The position numbers were made by a program, and so were the translations under genes. From contig DASXSF010000005.1 in assembly GCA_036506155.1 (NCBI GenBank), forward strand, positions 1-11,639: a DNA stretch of 11,639 nt. The letters are read 5' to 3'. The stretch is from DASXRA01 sp036506155 (GTDB lineage: Bacteria; Actinomycetota; Actinomycetes; Mycobacteriales; Jatrophihabitantaceae). Below are positions 1-5,810 of this stretch, piece by piece. Each line of letters opens with the position of its first letter. Position 1 is the first letter of the stretch. Below the pieces are notes generated by a model. It was not told where the DNA came from and made no database searches. It saw only the letters and a list, made by a program, of their open reading frames with translations.

Positions 1-311
1 GTGGTCTCGGTCCAGCTGGCGCCGCCGTCGGTCGAGTAGCCGACGCCAATGCCGCGGGCGCCGCCGTTCGAGCGGCGGTCCTGATGCCACATGGCGATCG
101 CGGTGCTGCCGTGCACGGCCGCCTGCGGTTCGACCTCCGCGTTGGGGAAGGTCCTCCCGGTAAGCGAGTTGTCGAACTGCGAACATGCGGCATAAGGCGA
201 CGGTCCAGAGATGAGCACCGGTGGGATGGCCGCCACGGCGGTCGATGAGGTCACCAGCGCGAGGCCACACGCGAGCGCGCTAACTGAAGCAGATCTTCGC
301 AGCGATTTCAC
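1..311 (-). CDS. Secreted sialidase/BNR-repeat family protein, N-terminal part (runs off the left edge)
   Basis: The first 103 residues of a secreted protein are present. The GTG start at 311 is chosen because a perfect AAGGAGG ribosome binding site lies 4 nt upstream and the translation then begins with a classic Sec signal peptide: basic MKSLRR, a hydrophobic core (VSALACGLALVTS) and an Ala-x-Ala type site near residues 25-28 (TAVAA). The mature part contains NAEVEPQAAVHG, an AMWHQDRRSNGGARG stretch and GYSTDGGASWTET. The last matches the Asp-box (S-x-D-x-G-x-x-W) of BNR/sialidase-type beta-propellers. Such proteins are exported and are often annotated as exo-alpha-sialidases, but many are non-enzymatic propellers. 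The catalytic region lies outside the window, so substrate cannot be stated. It reads leftward, away from the rest of the window. Confidence 0.8.
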   Translation of the reverse strand, partial: MKSLRRSASVSALACGLALVTSSTAVAAIPPVLISGPSPYAACSQFDNSLTGRTFPNAEVEPQAAVHGSTAIAMWHQDRRSNGGARGIGVGYSTDGGASWTET

Positions 312-315
312 AACG

Positions 316-322
316 CCTCCTT
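316..322 (-). promoter_or_regulatory. Ribosome binding site of the sialidase-family gene
   Basis: On the minus strand this reads AAGGAGG, a perfect anti-Shine-Dalgarno match, 4 nt before the GTG at 311. It decides the start of the secreted protein. Confidence 0.75.
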
Positions 323-368
323 GTGCCAACACGAATCCGAAGCGGGATCTTGAGACGATCAGGCCACC

Positions 369-382
369 CTCCTCGCGAGGAG
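369..382. repeat. Perfect 14-bp palindrome upstream of the sialidase-family gene
   Basis: CTCCTCGCGAGGAG is its own reverse complement. The half-site CGCGAGGAG (374-382) recurs at 406-414, exactly 32 bp away, about three helical turns. The palindrome lies about 58 bp upstream of the sialidase-type start, a plausible operator position. No regulator for it is visible in the window, so this role is inference. Confidence 0.35.
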
Positions 383-515
383 AATTGCCCACGCTGCCGA
401 GTTCCCGCGAGGAGTCGACAACGTCGACGGTGCCGGCACCCGATCGTCGTCCGCAGGGTCCGCGACGTCAACGTTGAGGCTGCCACCAAGGTCGCCAGCG
501 ACGTACCGCTGACCC

Positions 516-536
516 GGTAATGCCGCGTGTAAACGT
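516..536 (+). repeat. 21-nt imperfect direct repeat, copy A
   Basis: Copy A matches copy B at 2017-2037 in 18 of 21 positions, same orientation. The shared core is GCCGCGTGTAA, preceded by GGT and followed after one base by CGT. The pair encloses about 1.5 kb with the tRNA-Glu fragment and mgsA. The role is unknown; it may be the boundary of an old insertion. Confidence 0.4.
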
Positions 537-976
537 CAAAGCGGTTCAGGTCGTCACGGGGGTCCGTGGCAGCAGGGCCGGTGGGGCGAGCATGCCGCCG
601 CGCGGGGTCAAGGTGGCCTTGTCGCAGACGGCGAGCTCTCCCGGGAGGGCAGCAGGTTCCCGTCAGCGGGACCGCATGCGGCCCGGCACTGACGTGCCGA
701 CTGCGCACATATCGCCGTTACTGGGCCATTGTGCGACGCATCACGCGCGCCCGTAATCGGCGTTGCGGAACGACTCCGTATCCGGCGGCCATGCCGCCGC
801 CGCAGGCCCTCGTCGCCAGGAAGATGCGTACAGCGGCGGGCTCCCGAACCAAGGTTCATGCGGTCGCGTGGGATGGTTCGTGGGATGAACTACGGGCCAT
901 CCGGGCAACTGGAGATCCGTCTGATCACGGCAAATGGAACTCCAGGCCACTGCAGAAACCAGGGATCACGCGCGGC

Positions 977-1023
977 ACCGGCCTCTCAAGGCGGTAGCGC
1001 CGGTTTGAATCCGGCGGGCATAG
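977..1023 (+). pseudogene. tRNA-Glu(CTC) 3' half; remnant or attachment-site fragment
   Basis: The anticodon loop CTCTCAA (983-989) has U33, anticodon CTC and A37, inside the stem ACCGGC/GGCGGT, which has one G-G mismatch at 981/991. A 4-nt variable region follows, then a perfect T arm: GCCGG (999-1003), loop TTTGAAT (1004-1010), CCGGC (1011-1015). GGGCATA (1016-1022) would be the 3' acceptor strand and G1023 the discriminator base. No D arm and no complementary 5' acceptor strand lie at the expected 30-odd bases upstream, so this cannot be a functional tRNA. It closely resembles the 3' part of actinobacterial tRNA-Glu genes. Integrating elements recombine in tRNA 3' halves and leave such fragments, so an att remnant is the best reading, though no integrase gene is in the window. 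Confidence 0.6.
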
Positions 1024-1158
1024 AAGCGGACCTCAGGTTCTGGCGTTCGGTGGTGACGGGCAGTTGTTGCTGTCCTGTTTCGGCCGCGACATACCGTGGT
1101 CATGGTCGGATGCGGACACTGGATGGGTCCAGCACCACCGATCCGACGACGGAGCCTG

Positions 1159-1605
1159 ATGACAGCGAACCGCCATATCGCGATGATCGCCCACGACAAC
1201 AAGAAGGTCGAGCTGCTGGCATGGGCCGACTACAACCGCCTGACGCTGAGTACGCACCGCCTCTACGCGACCGGGACGACCGGCGCAATGCTCGAGTACG
1301 AGCTGGGCCTGACCGTGACCAGTTACCTGAGCGGACCCGTCGGCGGCGACCAACAGATCGGCGCCAAGATCGCTGAAGGCGCGATCGACACGCTGATCTT
1401 CTTCTGGGATCCGCTCGAGCCTCAGCCGCACGACCCGGACGTCAAGGCCCTGCTCCGCCTGGCAACCGTATGGAACATTCCCGTGGCCACCAACGTCGCC
1501 ACCGCCGACCTGATCATCTCGTCGCCGCTGTTTCACAGCGACTACCGCGGTCAACGACCCGAGATCGCCTCCCGCGATCACACCGATCTCGCACAAACCC
1601 GGTAG
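1159..1605 (+). CDS. mgsA: Methylglyoxal synthase
   Basis: Converts dihydroxyacetone phosphate to methylglyoxal and phosphate, a cytosolic bypass of lower glycolysis that relieves phosphosugar stress. The 148-residue protein matches the family length (E. coli MgsA is 152). The conserved blocks are all present in order: AHDNKK (H12, D13, K16), phosphate-binding YATGTTG (T38, T40, T41), SGPVGGDQQ with the catalytic base D64 (D71 in E. coli), and FFWDPL...PHDPDVKALLRLA with H91 and D94 (H98 and D101), then VWNIPVATNVATADLII. The ATG at 1159 is preferred over an upstream in-frame ATG at 1096 because homologs begin near the RHIAMIAHD segment and a GGAG lies 4 nt before it. The gene is monocistronic and is followed by two strong hairpins. 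It looks intact amid decayed DNA. The short tail after LFHSDYRG is less like the family than the core. Confidence 0.93.
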   Translation: MTANRHIAMIAHDNKKVELLAWADYNRLTLSTHRLYATGTTGAMLEYELGLTVTSYLSGPVGGDQQIGAKIAEGAIDTLIFFWDPLEPQPHDPDVKALLRLATVWNIPVATNVATADLIISSPLFHSDYRGQRPEIASRDHTDLAQTR

Positions 1606-1621
1606 GGGCGGCGGGAGCCAG

Positions 1622-1677
1622 CCGCGCGAACGCAACGCATACTCGCGCGGCCGATGCGGCGCTCGGACGGCCGAGCG
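1622..1677 (+). terminator. Tandem hairpins downstream of mgsA
   Basis: Hairpin 1 pairs CCGCGCGA (1622-1629) with TCGCGCGG (1643-1650), a perfect 8-bp stem with a 13-nt loop, 16 bases after the mgsA stop. Hairpin 2 pairs CGCTCGG (1660-1666) with CCGAGCG (1671-1677), 7 bp with an ACGG loop. There is no U-tract, which is common for actinobacterial terminators. Confidence 0.55.
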
Positions 1678-2016
1678 ATCGCTGATACCGAGGCGGGCCC
1701 CGAAATGGGCCCCAAACTCGTGCCCACTGATGCCAGTCCTGCCCACATCGGTGCCAGCCGTGCCCAGCAACGCCGCCCGATTCCTCCAGTTACCCCCGTA
1801 GCCCCAGCACTGGCAGTGTGGTGGTGTAGGCGAGGCACCCGGTGGCGGGTGGCTCCACTGGCCGCGCCGCTACGGCTGCGGCCGGCGCGCGGCGATGACG
1901 TGTTCGCGGAACGATGAGCAACGTCTGAGGATCCCCGGTAGGTCGTGGCCGACGGCGCGTGATCGGGACCCGCAGGCTCTCGACCTGCTCCGGATCTCCG
2001 CGCTGTGCTACATGGT

Positions 2017-2037
2017 GGTTAAGCCGCGTGTAATCGT
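2017..2037 (+). repeat. 21-nt imperfect direct repeat, copy B
   Basis: Partner of copy A at 516-536 (18 of 21 identical, same orientation, core GCCGCGTGTAA). It lies about 200 bases upstream of the MscS gene. Confidence 0.4.
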
Positions 2038-2132
2038 TCGTGAGGGCCGACAAGGAAGGCCGCTACCTTCGCCAAAGATCAGCGACGCGCGTGGCGGCCG
2101 GGAAAGGCGCGGCGCCGTGTCGTCCCGGCTGT

Positions 2133-2162
2133 TTGACAGTGCCCGCAGCCGACCTGAACTAT
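2133..2162 (+). promoter_or_regulatory. Candidate sigma-70-type promoter of the MscS operon
   Basis: A perfect TTGACA (2133-2138) is followed after 18 bp by AACTAT (2157-2162), a weak -10 match. The predicted start near 2169 would give a leader of about 60-70 nt before the channel gene. The -35 is convincing, the -10 is not. Confidence 0.35.
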
Positions 2163-2225
2163 GGCTCGGTTGTCGCGACTCGGGCATGTGCGTCAATCGA
2201 CGTCCGGGATCAAACTAGGCAGGGG

Positions 2226-3122
2226 ATGACAAGAGTTGTGATGTTGGCCGTGACACCGCTCAACGACATCGGGGTGTGGGCTCGCGGAAACGGCTTGGAG
2301 ATTGTGCTGCTCGTCCTCGGTGCGATCTTGCTTGCCCGCTTTGTTCGCTGGCTCGGTGCGCAGATTACCGAACGGATCGACGCCAGCGCGCCGGAGACGG
2401 ATGAACTGGTGCGATCTGAGGCTGCAAAGCACCGGCACGCGCTGATCCAGGTCGTGGCCTGGACGGTGCTGGTCCTCCTCTACACGGCAACCGCAATCCT
2501 GATCGTCCAGCGGTTCGGTGTGCCGCTGACGGGTTTCATCGCACCGGCAACTGTCGCCGGTGTCGCACTCGGTTTTGGCGCGCAGCGGATTGTGCAGGAC
2601 CTGTTGGCTGGCTTCTTTCTGATCGCGGAACGGCAGTACGGGTTCGGTGACCTCGTCCGCATTTCGACCGGCGGCTCCGCCACACCGGTGGTCGGTACGG
2701 TCGAGGACGTCAGTTTGCGGATCACGACCGTGCGCTCTGCGAACGGTGAGGTGATCATCACGCCGAACGGCCAGACCGTCCAGGTGACGAACCTGTCCCG
2801 CGGCTGGGCGCGGGCGGTGATCGATGTGCCGGTTCCGGTCACCGTCGACGTCAACCAGGTCAGCGAAATCCTGCGCGAGGTTGGGGAGGACGCGTTCAAG
2901 GACGAGGAGTTGCATCAGCTGTTGCTCGATCCGCCGTCGGTGATGGGGGTCGAGTCCATCGAGGTGGACCAGTTCAAGGTCCGGGTAGTTGCGCGGACGC
3001 TGCCGGGCAAGCAGTTCGAGGTGGGCCGCGCGCTGCGCGTTCGGATCGCGCAGGCGTTCCTGCGCGAGGGCATCACGGTGCAGCCCGCCCTCGACACCGC
3101 GCAACCAACGGGCACGGTGTGA
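2226..3122 (+). CDS. MscS-family small-conductance mechanosensitive ion channel
   Basis: A membrane channel that opens under membrane tension to release solutes during hypo-osmotic shock. It has 298 residues with three predicted membrane segments: about 24-43 (LEIVLLVLGAILLARFVRW), 73-94 (LIQVVAWTVLVLLYTATAIL) and 100-134. The third is the pore-lining helix and carries the family signature GVALGFGAQRIVQDLLAGFFLIAE at about 112-135. The MscS beta domain follows (FGDLVRI...VGTVEDVSLRITTVRSANGEVIITPNG), then a hydrophilic alpha/beta C-terminal domain. The length is typical for the short actinobacterial MscS group. The start is uncertain: ATG 2226 has only a weak AGG 6 nt upstream, while GTG 2238 or ATG 2241 would use AGGGG at 2221-2225. 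The next gene overlaps its stop, so the two are probably cotranscribed and translationally coupled. Confidence 0.92.
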   Translation: MTRVVMLAVTPLNDIGVWARGNGLEIVLLVLGAILLARFVRWLGAQITERIDASAPETDELVRSEAAKHRHALIQVVAWTVLVLLYTATAILIVQRFGVPLTGFIAPATVAGVALGFGAQRIVQDLLAGFFLIAERQYGFGDLVRISTGGSATPVVGTVEDVSLRITTVRSANGEVIITPNGQTVQVTNLSRGWARAVIDVPVPVTVDVNQVSEILREVGEDAFKDEELHQLLLDPPSVMGVESIEVDQFKVRVVARTLPGKQFEVGRALRVRIAQAFLREGITVQPALDTAQPTGTV

Positions 3123-3514
3123 TGCTGACTCAGCATCGCCTGCGCACATCGACCGTGGCGCTCAGCATCATGTTCCTCCTGACGCTGGTCGCGTATCTGC
3201 TCGTCCGCCCAGCGCCGGAGCCGGCACGCAACGTCGTGGGAGTCGTGACGACGCCCACCGAAACTCGCGCCCCTGCACCGCCGCCCACCACGGCGACACC
3301 TACGCGTACCCAGAAGTCGTCCTCCGCGGACGGGTCCGGCAGCTCGTCGACCTCTCCGCGCTCATCGAGCGATGCGTCGACGCCCCCGCGCCCGTCGAGC
3401 ACCTCGTCGACATCCTCCCGCACCACCGGCAGCTCCGCGCCACAGAATCCGCCTCCGACGCCGACGTTGTCCGTGACCTCTTCCCCGTCGCCGTCCGCGC
3501 CAGGAACGTCTTGA
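3122..3514 (+). CDS. Single-pass membrane protein with Ser/Thr/Pro-rich extracytoplasmic tail
   Basis: A small protein of 130 residues with no recognised domain. Residues about 11-29 (TVALSIMFLLTLVAYLLVR) form one membrane segment after a short basic N-terminus, so the tail should lie outside the membrane. From about residue 31 on it is almost entirely Pro, Thr, Ser and Ala (APAPPPTTATPT, SSTSSTSSRTTGSS, PTPTLSVTSSPSPS), typical of disordered or glycosylated wall-spanning stalks. Its ATG at 3122 shares a base with the TGA of the MscS gene (TGATG), so it is probably translationally coupled to the channel. An alternative start is GTG 3119. Low-complexity composition makes homology searches weak; the coupling and the membrane segment are the main reasons to believe it. 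A partner or wall anchor of the channel is inference. Confidence 0.65.
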   Translation: MLTQHRLRTSTVALSIMFLLTLVAYLLVRPAPEPARNVVGVVTTPTETRAPAPPPTTATPTRTQKSSSADGSGSSSTSPRSSSDASTPPRPSSTSSTSSRTTGSSAPQNPPPTPTLSVTSSPSPSAPGTS

Positions 3515-3552
3515 TCCCAAAGCGCGTCGCGAGCACTGCCGGACGGTCGTCC

Positions 3553-3640
3553 TCATTTGCGCAGGCAGGTCGGTCGAGCGTCCGCGACCGGCTCAATCTC
3601 CAGATCAACCTGTGCCCGGGTGCTTGACCAGACGGCTGGT
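3553..3640 (-). other. Possible C-terminal remnant of a gene cut by the IS6 element
   Basis: From the left end of the IS6 element, one minus-strand frame reads VWSSTRAQVDLEIEPVADAR and then PTCLRK before a stop at 3553-3555. The codons have moderately high third-position GC. This could be the tail of a gene truncated at the IS6 boundary. The fragment is too short for identification and could be chance. Confidence 0.2.
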
Positions 3641-4454
3641 GGCTCTGTTGCGTTGATCGAGCGAGGACGGCGTTGATCGCGTACCCTGCTTCGGTTGCAC
3701 GTTTAGATCGACTGGGCGAGTTCCTCAAACGCGGCGCGGACACGAACGCTGGCCGGATGATCGACGACGAGTTCGTAGTGTCCGCGCCGCAGGTTCTGCA
3801 GAACGCGTGGCCGGCGGCGATCGTGCGGGCCGAGCGGATTTGTTTGAGTCCGCGCATTGGACGGAGCCTGTCTTTGAGGCGGCCATGATCGGCTTCGACG
3901 ACGTTGTCGCATACCGATCGACCATGTGCCGCGCGCCTGGGAGGAGCTTGTCGATGACGCGTGGGTACACTGCCGCCCGGTCGGTCGTGACCTCGACCGG
4001 AGCTAGACTATAGGTCATTGCGCGGGCAAAGAACAGCCTCGCCGCGTCGGCGTTCCGGCGGGTGGACACCAAGACATCGATGACCTGCCCGCGCTGATCA
4101 ACAGCCCGGTACAAGTAGGTCCAGCGGCCGGCGACCTTGACATAAGTCTCGTCGACAAACCAGCGATCTCCGACCGCGTCGCGCGACGGCCGAGCTACGT
4201 CAATGAACACGGAAGTGAAGGTCTGCACCCACCGGTAGACCGTCACGTGATCCACGACGATGCCGCGCTCGGCGAGCAGCTCTTCCACATCGCGGTAGGA
4301 CAGGCCATAACGCAAGTACCAGCGCACCGCGACCGCGATCACCTCACGCGGGAACCGATACCCAGCCGGCGCGAACGACGAAGCCGATGTCGAGTTGATC
4401 ACTTGATCAGTTTCCCCCGGGCCAGCGAACCGACGCCACCAACGCAACGGTGCC
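3641..4454 (-). mobile_element. IS6-family insertion sequence, degenerate, about 814 bp
   Basis: The left end at 3641 reads GGCTCTGTTGCGTTG. The right end, read inward on the minus strand from 4454, is GGCACCGTTGCGTTG, matching at 13 of 15 positions and starting with the GGC typical of IS6-family ends. The length of about 814 bp fits the family (about 0.8 kb). The single transposase gene fills the element on the minus strand. The 8 bases outside the left end (CGGCTGGT) and outside the right end (CCCGCGTC) do not match, so there is no target-site duplication. The right end opens directly into an IS1380-type transposase sequence. Confidence 0.85.
3703..4402 (-). pseudogene. IS6-family DDE transposase, two frameshifts
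   Basis: The start is GTG at 4402 (VINSTSASSFAPAGYRFP). The N-terminal HTH region reads AVRWYLRYGLSYRDVEELLA and VTVYRWVQTF. The catalytic core follows: first Asp in DRWFVDETYVKVAGRWTYLYRA, second Asp in VEVTTDRAAVYPRVID, and Glu in VEADHGRLKDRLRPMRGLK. The frame breaks twice. After RHMVDRYA (about 3913-3916) one base is missing (GCGACAAC where family members would have GCGAACAAC). After TIAAGHAF (about 3800-3805) another base is missing before VQNLRRGHYEL. The C-terminus FEELAQSI ends at 3703. Combined length is about 233 codons, the normal family size. Only the Asp residues lie before the first frameshift, so no active enzyme is expected unless one or both are sequencing errors. Confidence 0.88.
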
Positions 4455-5319
4455 CCCGCGTCAGCGCCGGTGATCGTCGCGTCCCGGTTGCGGAAGGGAT
4501 CGGCCAACTCCGCGCGCGGCGCTGCCCGTCTGGTCGCCGACGCGCTGTGCACCAGCAGGGCCTGCGGCGCGGCCGGGCTGGTGATCGTGCGGGCAGACTC
4601 GGCCTTCGACGGCCGCGACGTGATCGCAGCGATCGGCCGTGCCGGTGCCCGGTTCTCGATCACGGCACGCCTGGATCCGGCGGTGCGGCGAGCGATCGCC
4701 GCGACCCCGGACACCGCATTGATAAAGATCCGCTACCCCCACGCTGTCTTCAACGAGCAACTCGGGCAGTGGGTCAGCCACGCCGAGGTCGCCGAAGTGC
4801 CGTTCACCGCGTTCACCGCCAAGCCGCGGGCGCAGCAGGTCCCCGCCCGGTTGATCCTGCGCCGGGTCCGCGACGCCAACCCGGCCCACGTCATGCCCAT
4901 GAGCAGGGTGAGTGGTTCCCGGCCTGGCGGCACCATGCCGTTTTCACCGACTCGCCGCTGCCCATGCTCGACGCCGAAGCCGACCACCGCCGCCACGCCG
5001 TCATCGAACAGGTCATCGCCGACCTTAAGAACGGCCCGTTGGCGCACCTGCCTTCCGGCCGGTTCAACGCCAACGGCGCGTGGCTGGTCTTGGCCGCCAT
5101 GGCCTTCAACCTCAGCCGCGCCGCCGCACCCTTGCCTCCCGCTTCCACGCGAAGGCGACCACCGCGACGATCCGCGCCCAGCTGAGCAACGTGCCAGCCC
5201 GAACGGTCCACTCCGCGCGGCAGATGCGATTACGGCTACCAGCGAACTGGCCCTGGCAGGCCGACTGGCTCGACCTGTTCACCGCCACCGTCGGACCACC
5301 CGTCCCACACGCTGCCTGA
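4455..5319 (+). pseudogene. IS1380-family transposase, 5'-truncated, two frameshifts
   Basis: About 287 codons of the C-terminal part of an IS1380-type transposase; full members are about 450-470 residues. Recognisable blocks in order are VIVASRLRKGSANSARGAAR, VRADSAFDGRDVIAAIGRAG (catalytic Asp), RYPHAVFNEQLGQWVSHAEV, then after a frameshift near 4890-4905 HEQGEWFPAWRHHAVFTDSP and HAVIEQVIADLKNGPLAHLP (likely catalytic Glu). After a second frameshift near 5125 it continues with LASRFHAKATTATIRAQL and WPWQADWLDLFTATVG, ending at TGA 5317-5319. The N-terminal part with the first catalytic Asp is absent: coding sequence begins exactly where the IS6 element ends. Truncation was probably caused by IS6 insertion and later deletion. 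It is non-functional. Confidence 0.88.
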
Positions 5320-5459
5320 CCAACCGGCCATCTGGCCCCGACCGCAGATCACGTGGAAACGCCGGGCACACCGGCGAATGTCGCGCACTCGAACCAAGCC
5401 CACCACCCAAGATCACAAACGCCGAACCAAATCAAGCGTCGGTGCATCCGGTCTTAGTC
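5320..5459 (+). mobile_element. Probable 3' non-coding tail and terminal repeat of the IS1380 element
   Basis: The region directly after the IS1380 stop resembles the non-coding tail of such elements. The likely outer end is GTCGGTGCATCCGGTCTTAG (about 5440-5459), which recalls the GGTGxATCxxGxCTTAG-type terminus of actinobacterial IS1380 copies. The left-hand repeat is missing from the window, so the boundary cannot be confirmed by pairing. Confidence 0.35.
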
Positions 5460-5810
5460 GACGCCGTGCTCGAAGTCGATCCAAGCGTGGACGCGTCGAA
5501 GTCGCACCGGCTCGACGTGGTGCAGCCGGATTGAGGGTTGCGATCGGTATCCCATCGGACGATCCGCTCTCCTTCGCACGTCTCCGCGTGGACAGCGAGA
5601 GTGATCGGAAGGTCGCCTGGCCGATCGGTTCATCGGCAAAGTCCTAGCCAGGCCCGACGCACGCGCGATCGACACCGACTCTGTGACTCTGATCTTCACA
5701 TCGCCCGGCTGACGTGGGGGACTGATAGCGGTAGGACCCCGCGCCCGCAGCGGCAGATCCGCCGGCCCTGGCTCACGCTACGCGGCTTCTCCCGCGCCTA
5801 AGGTCAGGTT
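5460..5810. other. Gene-poor stretch upstream of the methyltransferase
   Basis: No intact gene is seen. On the minus strand a protein-like fragment reads LPITLAVHAETCEGERIVRW then DTDRNPQSG (about 5527-5625). In the neighbouring frame it continues as LHHVEPVRLRRVHAWIDFEH ending near 5454. Together these could be a small gene broken by one frameshift, next to the IS1380 end; no family is recognised with confidence. Third-position GC is only moderate. The last 50 bases hold the leader of the methyltransferase gene. Confidence 0.3.

Larger units (their letters stand above)
312..1158. other. Gene-poor stretch between the sialidase-type gene and mgsA
   Basis: Open frames exist here on both strands, but their translations are Arg/Pro/Ala-rich and low in hydrophobic residues, with no recognisable domain, consistent with chance frames in high-GC DNA. 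Recognisable items are the leader of the sialidase-type gene, the palindrome at 369-382, one copy of a 21-nt imperfect repeat (516-536) and a tRNA-Glu 3' fragment (977-1023). The stretch looks like decayed accessory DNA. Confidence 0.5.
1606..2225. other. Gene-poor stretch between mgsA and the MscS channel gene
   Basis: After the mgsA terminator hairpins no convincing gene is seen. A minus-strand frame (1790-2053) reads 87 residues, but its codon use and composition are not protein-like and no domain is recognised. The stretch holds copy B of the 21-nt repeat (2017-2037) and a candidate promoter for the channel gene (2133-2162). Around 1700-1810 the DNA is low in complexity, with repeated GCCCAC/GTGCC words. 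Confidence 0.45.

Noticed and set aside
280..708. 142-codon minus-strand frame upstream of the sialidase-type gene
   Set aside because: Composition is Arg/Thr-rich without domain, and it overlaps the start and ribosome binding site of the secreted protein gene.
946..1023. A complete functional tRNA-Glu at this position
   Set aside because: No D arm, no 5' acceptor strand pairing with GGGCATA, and a G-G mismatch in the anticodon stem.
729..1376. 215-codon plus-strand frame overlapping the tRNA fragment and mgsA
   Set aside because: Arg/Pro/Asp-rich translation without domain; it overlaps the well-supported mgsA in another frame.
2193..3149. Long minus-strand frame (318 codons) across the MscS gene
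   Set aside because: It is the antisense of a clear MscS-family gene; its translation is rich in Arg, His, Asp and Gln with no domain.
3130..3857. Several frames on both strands across the Ser/Thr/Pro gene and the IS6 left end
   Set aside because: Shadows of the low-complexity gene and of the shifted transposase frames. Only the 3122-3514 frame has a membrane segment and coupling to the upstream gene.
3725..4714. 329-codon minus-strand frame that would extend the IS6 transposase upstream
   Set aside because: The part beyond 4454 is antisense to the IS1380 remnant. The real transposase start is near 4402 and the frame after 3915 is shifted.
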